In this document: piece after piece, positions 1 through 9,800 of the stretch
How positions within the stretch are numbered: the stretch's first letter is position 1
How the letters are laid out: every line of letters begins with the position of its first letter
Source of the DNA: Acidobacteriota bacterium
GTDB taxonomy: Bacteria; Acidobacteriota; Thermoanaerobaculia; Gp7-AA8
Direction: 5' to 3'
Assembly (NCBI GenBank): GCA_019242175.1
Contig: JAFAVZ010000058.1
Coordinates: 1 to 33,431 of the forward strand
DNA: 33,431 nucleotides
Translations under genes and position numbers: made by a program
The notes under the pieces: generated by a model
Seen by the model: only the letters and a program-made list of their open reading frames with translations
Database searches by the model: none
What the model was told of the DNA's origin: nothing

Positions 1-9
1 CCGCGCCTG

Positions 10-30
10 GAGCCGCCAATGGGGCGGCTC
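10..30. repeat. short inverted repeat GAGCCGCC-AATGG-GGCGGCTC, possibly the terminator of a gene left of the window
   Basis: Perfect 8-bp stem with 5-nt loop read directly; no T-tract follows. Confidence 0.35.
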
Positions 31-120
31 GCCCCGAGATGCCGCGCGCGCGGCGGTCAGCGGTTCGCCCGCCCACCAAAATTGACGGTCCCACCGCCCT
101 TCCCGTACAGTCCGGTCCGC

Positions 121-2940
121 ATGAACAGCAGAGACGCGTTCGTGTCCATTTTTCGGGGGCGCCGCATCTTCGTGCTGTCGGCGATGGTCTCGTTGGCGTT
201 GATGGGCGTCGTGGGGGGCGGGATCGCGTTGGCGGTCTGCACGACTCAGGCGTACACGGTCACCTCATCCGCTCCGCCGCCCATCGGGTTCTGGACGGAT
301 ACCTCGGGTGCCGTTTGGTCGCCGGCGGGCGGGTTTCCGGGATGTGCTTCGGGCGATACGGCGGCGGATACCAACGGCTCGCCGACGACCCTGATCATCA
401 ACAGCGCGATTCCCAACCCGATCAACGGGCTGACGATCTCCAGTCCGGGCGGCACGATCGACCTGCAATCGGGCGCGAGCCTCACTCTCGCCGGAACCGG
501 CACGATGAGCTCTTCCTCCACGATCATCGTCGAGCCGGGCAGCACGTTCACGGTCGCGAACGGCGGGGCGTTGACGTTCAACAGCGGGACGAGCCTCAGC
601 GTGAACGGCGGGTACACGGACATCCAAACGGGCGGTCAGCTCAACATCCTCGGCGCCTCCACGGTCACCAACAACGGCACGTTGAACGTCGCGGGCGGGG
701 TGGCCGTGAACAACCTCTTCACCGTCCAGTCGACGGGGCATGTCACTTTCAACGGCGCCACGGTCACGGGCACGAATCGCATCAACAACCTCGGAACGGT
801 CACGAGCACCGGCAACACGACTTACAGCGCGCGGCTGACGGGAACGCCGACGGTGCAGGTCAACGGTGGGACGTTGACCGTGAGCGGCGAGATCGACTCG
901 CCGATTGACGTCAATACAGGCAGCAAGCTCTCCGTCACCGGCTCGGTCGTCGCGGCGGTGAACGTGAAGAGCGGCGCGACGCTCGGGGGCACCGGCACCA
1001 TCTCCGGTGCGGTGACGGTCACGGGTGGCACGGTCAGCCCCGGCCTCTCCCCCGGCATCCTCCACACCGGCAACCTCGGACTCGATTCCGCGAGCACGAT
1101 CGGCGTGGAGCTCAACGGGACGACCGCCGGCACGCAGTACGACCAGGTCGACGTCGCCGGCACCGTCAGCCTCGGCAACAGTGCGCTGAGCTTGACGCTC
1201 GGCTACACGCCGGCGCTCGGCGACTCGTTCACGATCGTGAACAACGATTCGAACGAGCCGGTGAACGGGATCTTCGCCGGGCTGACGCAGGGAGCGACGT
1301 TCTGCGCCGGCGGTGCGCAGTTCCAGATCAGCTACTCCGGCGGGAGCAACAACAACGACGTCGTGCTGACGGTCGTCGGCGCCCCGGGCGTCGCGACGCA
1401 CTTCTCCGTGAGCGCGCCTGCGAATGCGGTCGCGGGCACGCCGATCAACGTGACCGTGACGGCGCTCGATGCGTGCGGCAACGTCGCGACGGGTTACGCC
1501 GGGACGGTGCACTTCACGAGCAGCGATCCGCAGGCGGTACTTCCGGCGAACACGGCGCTGAGCAGCGGCACCGGCACGTTCCCCACGACGCTGAAGACGG
1601 TGGGAACGCAGACCATCACCGCGACGGATACCGTCTCGAGCGGCATCAACGGGACGTCGAACGACATCGACGTCGCGGCTGGACCGGCGACGCATTTCGC
1701 GGTGACGGCGCCTTCGAACGCGATCGCGGGCACGCCGTTCAACTTCACCGTGACCGCGCTCGATGCGGGGAACAACACGGCGACGGGTTACGCCGGCATG
1801 GTCCAATTCACGAGTAGCGATCCGCAAGCGGTGCTTCCCGCGAACGCGGCGCTCAGCAGCGGCACGGGGACGTTCCCCGCGACGCTGAAGACGGCGGGGA
1901 CGCAGACGACCACCGCAACGGATACCGTCTCGAGCGGCATCAACGGGACGTCGAACGACATCAACGTTGCGCCCGGCGCGGCGACGCACTTCGCGGTGAA
2001 CGCGCCCTCGAACGCGGTCGCAGGTACGCCGTTCAACTTCACCGTGACAGCGTTGGATGCGTCGAACAACGTGGCGACGGGCTTTGCCGGGACGGCGCAC
2101 TTCACGAGCAGCGACGCCCAGGCTGTCCTTCCCGCGAACGCGGGGCTCAGCAGCGGCACCGGGACGTTCCCCGCCACGTTGAAGACCGTCGGATCGCAGA
2201 CGATCACCGCAACGGACAGCGTCGCGAGCGGCATCAACGGAACATCGAACAACATCGACGTTGCGGCCGGCGCAGCGACGCACTTCACCGTGACCGCGCC
2301 CTCGAACGCATCCGCGGGCATGGCGTTCAACTTCACCGTGACGGCGTTCGATGCGTCGAACAACGTGGCGGCGGGCTACGCCGGGGCGGTGCACTTCACG
2401 AGCAGCGATCCGCAGGCGGTGCTTCCCGTGAACGCGACGCTCGGCGGCGGCACCGGGACGTTCTCCGCCACGTTGAAGACCGTCGGGTCGCAGACCATCA
2501 GCGGGACGGACACCGTGGCGAGCGGCATCACCGGGACGTCGAACGCCATCAACGTCGCGACCGGGACGGCGACGCACTTCCAGGTGACGGCGCCGGCGAG
2601 CGCATCGGGTGGAATCCCGTTCAACTTCACGGTGACGGCGCGCGACTCCTCCAACAACGTGGTGACGGGTTACGCCGGGACGCTGCACTTCACGAGCAGC
2701 GATCCGTTGGCGGCGCTTCCGCCGAATGCGACGCTCAGCGGCGGCAGCGGGACGTTCTCCGCCACGTTGCGTACCGCGGGAGCGCAGACGATCACCGCGA
2801 CGGATCCCGTCTCGAGCGGGATCACCGGAACGTCCAACGCCATCAACGTGTCGGCGGAGCCGGTCCCGACGCTGTCCGCCATGCTGCTCGCGGTCCTCGC
2901 CGCGATCCTCACGCTGACCGCAGTTTCCAGATTGCGCTGA
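121..2940 (+). CDS. secreted/surface protein with beta-helix-like N-terminal half, five Ig-like tandem repeats and VPTL/IPTL-CTERM-like C-terminal sorting signal
   Basis: Start at ATG 121 (MNSRDAFVSIFRGRRIFVLSAMVSLALMGVVGGGIALAVC) gives a signal-peptide-like N-terminus; Gly/Ser/Thr/Asn-rich 'NGGTLTV..SGATLGGTGTISGAVTV' strands; repeats 'ATHFxVxAPxxAxAGxPFNFTVTAxDAxxNVATGYAGTVHFTSSDPQAVLP'; C-terminus 'VPTLSAMLLAVLAAILTLTAVSRLR*'. Confidence 0.8.
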   Translation: MNSRDAFVSIFRGRRIFVLSAMVSLALMGVVGGGIALAVCTTQAYTVTSSAPPPIGFWTDTSGAVWSPAGGFPGCASGDTAADTNGSPTTLIINSAIPNPINGLTISSPGGTIDLQSGASLTLAGTGTMSSSSTIIVEPGSTFTVANGGALTFNSGTSLSVNGGYTDIQTGGQLNILGASTVTNNGTLNVAGGVAVNNLFTVQSTGHVTFNGATVTGTNRINNLGTVTSTGNTTYSARLTGTPTVQVNGGTLTVSGEIDSPIDVNTGSKLSVTGSVVAAVNVKSGATLGGTGTISGAVTVTGGTVSPGLSPGILHTGNLGLDSASTIGVELNGTTAGTQYDQVDVAGTVSLGNSALSLTLGYTPALGDSFTIVNNDSNEPVNGIFAGLTQGATFCAGGAQFQISYSGGSNNNDVVLTVVGAPGVATHFSVSAPANAVAGTPINVTVTALDACGNVATGYAGTVHFTSSDPQAVLPANTALSSGTGTFPTTLKTVGTQTITATDTVSSGINGTSNDIDVAAGPATHFAVTAPSNAIAGTPFNFTVTALDAGNNTATGYAGMVQFTSSDPQAVLPANAALSSGTGTFPATLKTAGTQTTTATDTVSSGINGTSNDINVAPGAATHFAVNAPSNAVAGTPFNFTVTALDASNNVATGFAGTAHFTSSDAQAVLPANAGLSSGTGTFPATLKTVGSQTITATDSVASGINGTSNNIDVAAGAATHFTVTAPSNASAGMAFNFTVTAFDASNNVAAGYAGAVHFTSSDPQAVLPVNATLGGGTGTFSATLKTVGSQTISGTDTVASGITGTSNAINVATGTATHFQVTAPASASGGIPFNFTVTARDSSNNVVTGYAGTLHFTSSDPLAALPPNATLSGGSGTFSATLRTAGAQTITATDPVSSGITGTSNAINVSAEPVPTLSAMLLAVLAAILTLTAVSRLR
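1393..2862 (+). repeat. five in-frame tandem repeats of 294 bp (98 aa)
   Basis: The unit beginning 'gcgacgca(c/t)ttc' recurs at 1393, 1687, 1981, 2275 and 2569, exact spacing 294. Confidence 0.92.
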
Positions 2941-3218
2941 ACGAGCGGTTCGGGAATCTCGATCGGCACCGCCAGCGTTGCCAAACGTCCAAAGTTCGGT
3001 AGCGGCTCCGCATCGAACGCGTTACACACACTGCCCGGAAAGACCTGGAATGGCGTTTGAAGTTGACTCTCAAGTGTCTTGTTTTGAACGAGAAACAGGC
3101 ACGCGGACATGTCATGCTGATACACCGTTACCGAAATCGGGGGTGCGTATCGCCGAGGGCGGACACGCGGTAAAATCCGTAAAGAAGCGAGAAAGCTGGA
3201 AATTGAGGTAGTAAAGCG

Positions 3219-3794
3219 ATGCCGATCCTTCGAAAAGAGAGCGACATCTTCCCCGAGAGCCTGTTCGACATCCCGACGGAAGACGCTCCGTGGGAGATTG
3301 CGCATCTGCGCAGCCGCCAGGAGAAATCGGTAGCTCGCCTGCTGCTCGACAGCCAGAAGCCGTTCTACCTCCCCCAGGTCCAACAAAAAAAGAGAACGTC
3401 CGGCCGGACGTTCGTTTCCCACCACCCGGTTTTCCCCGGCTACATCTTTCTCCGCCGCGTAGACGGCCTGCGCGAGACGCTCTGGCGGGCCAATGCCGTG
3501 GCGAACATGCTCGAAGTGCTGGATCAGGCCCAGCTGACCATCGAGCTCCGGCAGATTCGCGATCTCCAGCTCAGCGGTGCCATCCTCACCCCGGCCGACG
3601 ACCTCATTCCCGGTGACGCGGTCCGCATCGAAGACGGCGTCTTCAGCGGCTACACCGGCACGGTCGTCAAAGAGCGCGGCCTGCTCCGGCTGATCGTCTC
3701 GGTCTCGATCCTCAACAAGTCGGTCGCCGTCGAGTTCCCGCGCGACGTCCTGGCCCGGGTCAAGCCGGAACACGACAAGCGCCGCGCGGTCTAG
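3219..3794 (+). CDS. NusG-family transcription antiterminator paralogue (RfaH/LoaP/TaA/UpxY-like)
   Basis: N-terminal NGN-like 'WEIAHLRSRQEKSVARLLLDSQKPFYLPQ...FPGYIFLRR' and C-terminal KOW-like 'GDAVRIEDGVFSGYTGTVVKERGLLRLIVSVSILNKSVAVEF'; 'gagg' upstream of ATG. Confidence 0.88.
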   Translation: MPILRKESDIFPESLFDIPTEDAPWEIAHLRSRQEKSVARLLLDSQKPFYLPQVQQKKRTSGRTFVSHHPVFPGYIFLRRVDGLRETLWRANAVANMLEVLDQAQLTIELRQIRDLQLSGAILTPADDLIPGDAVRIEDGVFSGYTGTVVKERGLLRLIVSVSILNKSVAVEFPRDVLARVKPEHDKRRAV

Positions 3795-3860
3795 ATGTAG
3801 GGCCGGCTCTTCAGCCGGCCCAGCGTCGACATTGGGCCGGCTGGAGAGCCGGCCCTACAT
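3795..3860. terminator. large nested palindrome between convergent genes: bidirectional terminator and/or REP-like element
   Basis: Outer arms ATGTAGGGCCGGCTCTTCAGCCGGCCCA / TGGGCCGGCTGGAGAGCCGGCCCTACAT (28 bp, one mismatch that is a G-U wobble); each arm is itself a hairpin GGGCCGGCT-4nt-AGCCGGCCC. Confidence 0.75.
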
Positions 3861-3869
3861 CTCCTCGGG

Positions 3870-6800
3870 TTAGGCCAGCCCCGCTCCGGCTCGTTTCGCG
3901 CTGACCAGTTCCGACGGAGCCGCGAGCGGCCGCACGTACAGGTTGCGCAGCTTGACCAGCGTCTCGCCGCTTTCGTTGAGCAGGCGGATGTTGAACTTCG
4001 TGACGCCCGCGTGGTTCTGCGCCGGCGTATCGGCGCGTTCCGCGTACGCGTAACAGGTGTGCGGCACCGGTCCGATGAGCTCCAGCTCGTCGAGGGCGAA
4101 CGGGAGCCAGGCCGTGCGCGGCGAGTCGCCGCCGACCAGGCTGGCGATCGTCTGCAGCGCGCCGTCGATCATGCTGGGGTGGAGGATGAACTGCCCGAAC
4201 TCGCCCTTCAGCTCGTCCGCGATCTTCAGCTTCGACAGCGCGAACACGTGGTTCACGTGCACTTCCTGAATCGTGCGGAACGAGGGGCCGTAGTGCAGGC
4301 CGACGGAGCGGAACCGGTCGTAGTACGCCGAGCCCGGCTCGGGCGGCGAGCACTGCGTCTTCAGCGCCTGGGGCGTCATGCGCTCATCGATGGACGGCAC
4401 CTTCGTGAGACCGGTGCCGAACACCAGCCGTCCTTCCGAATGCACGACCTGTTCGTGATCGTCGCTGAACGACGACGTCACGTACTCCGCCCCTTCCGCG
4501 GTGCGGCGCAGCACGGTGCGCAGCGTCTGGGGACCGGTGCGGAAGCTGAGCGGCTGCATCCACACCACGTCTTTGATCGTCCGCACGCGTTGCGCGCTGG
4601 CCATGTTCGCGGCGATGCACGCCATCTCCAGGAACGCGGCGCCGGGCAGGATGCCCTCGTCGCCCACGCGGTGATCGGCCGCGCAGAACGCGGTCTCGGC
4701 CAGCGAGGAGCTGAAGCGCACTTCGTCCAGCGTCGAGGAGTTGTAGGCGATCAGCGGATGGAGCGACGTCGGCGCGGCCACGATCCGTTCCGCGACGGCC
4801 CGATCGGACAGCCAGTAACGCTCGCGGGCGAACGGATACGTCGGGATCGCAATCCGCCGCGGCTCTTCGCCTTGGTAGAGCGCGGTCCAGTCGATCTTCT
4901 CGCCGGACACCCACTGCGCGGCGACGCTGTCGAGGCTCGGATCCTGCGAAACCGGCACGAGCTTCACGGGGCGCTCCGACGCGCGGCGCGGACGCAGGCT
5001 GCCGCGATGCGCGCCGTCGGCCGTTCCGCAGTCATTCCACTTGCCCAGCCGTTCGGTGAGCTCGTAGCGATTGGCGAAGACGATCGCCAACCGTTCCTCC
5101 ATCGCCTCGCGTCCGGTTTGCAGCGTGTAGCAGAGATTTCCGAGGTCGACGTCCGCCTCGTTCTGGACGAAGGCGAGCAGGCGATCGGCGTACGCGTGCA
5201 GCTGTTCCTCGTTCTTCGCCGAGAGCGTGAAGAGGTACGGACCGGCCGCAGGCGCCTCGTATGACGTACGCCGCGCCGGCGCTTCCTCCACGACGATGCA
5301 GGCGTTCACGCCGCCGGCGCCGAAGGAGTTGATGAGCGCGCGCCGCGGCGCATCCGCCGGACGCTGCCAATCGGAGAGCGTGTGCTGCAGATAGAACGGC
5401 GAGCTCTCGATCTCGATGTTGGGATTCATCACGTCGGAGTGGATCGACGGCGCGAGCTGGCCGTGCTGCATCTGCAGGACGACCTTCGCCAAACCGGCGA
5501 TGCCGGCCGCCGACTCGGAGTGGCCGATGTTCGCCTTGACCGATCCGAGGGGGACGAATTGGGTGCGGTCGGTGCCGTTGCGGAAGGCCTTAGTCAGCGC
5601 CGCCACTTCGATGCTGTCGCCGAGCTTCGTGCCCGTGCCGTGGCCTTCGACGTAGCCGATCGTCTCCGGATGGATGTGCGCCTTCTCCAGCGTCCGCCGG
5701 ATCAGATGCGCCTGTGCATTCGGATTCGGCGCCGAATAGCCGTTCGAGCGTCCGCTGTGGTCGTACGCGCTGGCGCGGATCACGGCGTGGATGCGATCGC
5801 CGTCCGCGATCGCGCGGCTGAGCGGCTTGAGCACGACCGATCCCACACCTTCGCCCGGCACGAAGCCGTCGTCGCCCGCTCCGTAGCTGCAGTTCCTGCC
5901 GCTCGCGGAGAGCGCGCGTTTCTGACAAAGCGCCTGGTATTTCGCCGGATGCAGATACAGATTCACGCCGCCCGCGACCGCCACCTGGCACTCGCGATCC
6001 CGCAGGCTCTTGCAGGCGAGATGGAGCGCGACGAGCGATGACGAGCAAGCCGTGTCGACCGGCAGGCTGGGTCCGTTGAAGTCGAAGAAGTACGACACGC
6101 GGTTCGCGATCGACCAAGGCATCGAGGTCGGGCTGACGAAGTTCCCGCGCATCCGTTCTTCCGGCGCCCAGAGATCGTAGGAGTTGGTGGTCACGCCGAC
6201 GAACACGCCGACGTCGACGCCGCCCGCCTTCGGATGATTCGCGCGCAGACGATCGCGCGTGTATCCGGCGTCTTCGATCGCCGACCACACCGACTGCAGG
6301 AACAGACGTTCCTGCGGATCCATCACCTTCGCCTCGGTCGTCGAGATCTTGAAGAAGTGCGGATCGAACTGATCGTGGCCGTCGAGGAAGCCGCCCCACT
6401 TGCAGTAGATCTTGCCCTCGGCAGCCGCGGCCGGATCGGCGTGGAAGAGCTCTTCCGCATCCCAGCGATTCGCCGGAACGCGATCGATCAGATCTCTCCC
6501 CGCCTTCAGGTTGCTCCAGTACTGGTCGAGCGTCGTGGAGTGCGGATAGTGACCATGCATGCCGATGATGGCGATGGGCTCGAGCTCGTCGCGCTCCGCC
6601 ACCGGCCACACTTCTTCGCCGACCACTTCCTCTTCAGCCGCAACGATCGCCGGATACGACGGCTCGGCGGCTTCGACATCGGAGCCGAACCGCGCCAGCA
6701 GCCGGTCGCTCGCCTCGCGCACGAGGTAGGCGGCGAGATCGCGCACCGTCTCGTGCTCGTAGAGGAGCGTCGGCGGCAGGGCGCCGAGGTCGGTCTCCAG

Positions 6801-9800
6801 CTGGGAGTTGAGGCGGTTGATCATGATGGAGTCGAGGCCGAAGGACTGGAGCGGATCGCCGGATCCGATGCGATCGGCCGGCAGCTTGATCTCCTCCCCC
6901 ACCAGCGCCTTCAAATACTCCTCGGTCCGCGCGGTGAGCGTCGATGGCGCAATCGCTGCGTGCGGGCGCGTCGGCGCGTCCGACTGCGGTACGCGTTGGC
7001 CGCGTCCGAGAACTGTGGCGATGCGCGACGCGATGCCGTACAACGGCACGGCCTGTCCAGCGCCGGAGCGGAGCACTTCTTCCCAGCTGGCGATGCCGTC
7101 GCGCGTCGGCAGCGGGGACAACCCGGTCTGCTGCTGCATGCGGGCGACGTCGTCCGGCGCGATGCGCATGCCGCCTTCTTCCCACAGCGGCCAGTCAATG
7201 GAGACCGTCCGGCCGGAGCGGACCTTTGCGCGGTGCTCGGCGAACGCATCGAGGAAGCGATTGCCGAATGCGTAGTCGCTCTGGCCGACGTTGCCGATCA
7301 CGCCGGCGATGGACGAGAAGAGCGCGAAGAAGTCGAGCATCTCGCCGCTCGCCGCGGCATCGAGGTTGATGGTTCCGAACACCTTCGGCGCGAGCACCGC
7401 GTCGATCTCTTCGCGCGTCTTGCGCAGGAGGAACGCGTCGCGCGTGACGCCCGCGGCGTGGATCACGCCGTGGATCGCGCCAAACCGTTCCTTCGCCGCG
7501 GTCACGACGCGCTCGGCGTCTTCGCGAACCGTCACATCGGCCTGGACGACAAATACCTCGGCGCCCAATGCCGTGAGCCGCTCGATCTTCGCGAGCTGGG
7601 CTTCGTTCGGCGCGGTGCGGCCGGTGAGGACGAGGCGCGCCTGTTGGCTCTTCGCCAGATGCTCGGCGAAGATCAGGCCGAGGCCGCCCATGCCGCCGGT
7701 GAGGAGATAGACGCCGTGGCGGCGCAGCGGCAGATCGCCCTGCATCCCGGTTTGCGGCACGAGCGTGCGGACGGAGCGCTGGCCGTCGCGGTAGCGGACT
7801 TCCTGCGCAAGACCCTCTTCGTCGCGCAGCTCCTCGAGGAGCAACGCGGCCTTCTCGGAGAGCGTGAGGTCGCCGGCGATCTCGACGCTCTTCGCGCGCC
7901 ACGTCGGCGCCTCGAGGGTGAGCGTCCTGAGGAAGCCGGCCAACGCGGCGCCGAGCGGCGCGCCGTCGAACAGCGAGAGCACGCGACGCGGCGCCGGTTT
8001 GACCGCCATCAACGCGCGGCTGAGATGGAACAGCGCAACGACGCCGCGGTCGAGTTGGCGTGCGACGTCTTCCGCCGCGTCGAGATCGCACGCCGGCGGC
8101 GCGTGATGCAGGACGACGCCGGGCAGCAGCTCCCGATTCTCCAGCTCCGTGACGAGCAGATGGAAATGCTCCTCGCGGGCAAAGTCGATGGAGTAGACGT
8201 TCGGCGCGGTCTCTTCGAATGCCTCGCCCGGCTTCACCACGATGAAGTTCGATGACAGCGGAGGAAGGCTCTCCTCCCCGCCGCTCGCGTCGAGCAGCAG
8301 GATCGTTCCGATGTCCAACCGCGGCTCGGCCGATGCGGCGAGCGACTGCGCGGTCCATTGCGGCACGTAGCAAATTCGCCGTTTCTCTTCGACGGACTGG
8401 CGCTTTGCAACGGGCGGCGCCTCGATCGTCTTGCGCGCGATGCGCACCGCCGGCTTCGACTCGGCGATCCAGCAACGCTCTTTCGCGAAGGGATACGTCG
8501 GGAGCGAGACGCGGCGCGGATTTCCGGAGCGCTGCAGGAGCGACCAATCGAGCTCCGCGCCGAGAACCCAGAGCTTCGCGACCGTATCGAGATCGCGGTT
8601 CTTCAGCAGCGACTCGAGGTACACCTTGCCGGCCGGTCCGGCGATCACCGTCTTGGCGCTGTAGAGGGCCTCGCGGAGATTTCCGTAGAAGACGTTCGGC
8701 AGTTCGGAGACGTCGCCGTTCCTGCGCTGCGCGATCCAGCCTTGCAGCGTCTCGCGCAGCTCGTCTTTGCTGGCGACGATCACCGCCAGGCGGGCGTCCA
8801 TCGCCGTGCGTCCGACCTGCAGCGTATAGGCGATCTCCGCCAGCGACGGCTTCTCATCACTCCCCAGGAAGCGAACCAGGCGCTCCGCGGAACGAAGCAG
8901 CGCGTCCGGCGTCTTCGCCGAGAGCACGATCGCTTCGGGTCGGGACGCATTCTTCGACTCGCGCGCGATCGGGTACTCCTCGAGGATCAGGTGGGCGTTG
9001 GAGCCGCCGGCGCCGAACGAGCTGATGCCCATCCGCCGCGGATGCGAAGCGGGCTTCGTCCAGTTCGTGAGTCCGGTCTGCACGTAGAACGGCGACGCGG
9101 CGAAGTCGATGTGCGGGTTCGGAGGATCGGCGTGCAGCGACGGCACCAGCTGTTCGTGCCGGAGCTGGAGCAGCACCTTGGTGAGCGCGGCGATGCCCGC
9201 TGCGGCCTCGAGATGGCCGATGTTCGACTTCACGGAGCCGATGGGGCAGAACTGCTTCTCGACGGCGGAACCGTCGAACGCCTGCAGCAGGCCGGTCATC
9301 TCGATCGGATCGCCCAGCGACGTGCCCGTGCCGTGCGTCTCGATGTAGCCGAGGGTCTTCGGGTCAATGTTGGCTTTGCCGAGGGCGTCGCGAATGAGGT
9401 CGCCCTGGGCGTTCGGGTTCGGGACGGTGTAGCCATTCGTCTTGCCGCCGTGATTGAGGCTGCTGGAGCGGATCGTGGCGTAGATCTGGTCGCCGTCGCG
9501 CAGCGCCTGATCGAGCGGCTTGAGGAGGATTGCGCCGACGCCTTCGCCCGGCACGTACCCGTCGCCGCCGGCGCCGAAGCTGCGACAACGGCCGTCCGAC
9601 GCGGCGAATTTGGCCTGGCTCAGGCCGAGGTATTTGTAGGGGTGGATGGAGACGTTCACGCCGCCCGCGATCGCCGCTTCGATCTCCCCTCTCCGCAACG
9701 CTTCACAGGCGAGATGGATGGCGGTCATCGACGACGAGCACATCGTGTCGAGGGCCATGCTCGGGCCGCGGAGGTCGAAGAAGTAAGAGACGCGGTTGGC

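Noticed and set aside
265-2688. 807-aa minus-strand ORF opposite the repeat protein
   Set aside because: Extreme Arg-rich composition and repeats mirror the plus-strand repeats; antisense artefact.
1393-2862. Possible CRISPR-like array
   Set aside because: Units are 294 bp, in-frame and continuous coding repeats without spacers.
3063-3176. Possible sigma70 promoters for the NusG paralogue (TTGACT at 3063; TAAAAT at 3171)
   Set aside because: Neither box has a convincing partner at about 17 bp spacing.
2978-3211. 77-aa ORF between the repeat protein and the NusG paralogue
   Set aside because: No domain, no clear ribosome-binding site; more likely leader/intergenic DNA.
2670-3773. 367-aa minus-strand ORF overlapping the NusG paralogue
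   Set aside because: Covers the clear NGN/KOW gene and the 3' end of the repeat protein; no recognisable domain.
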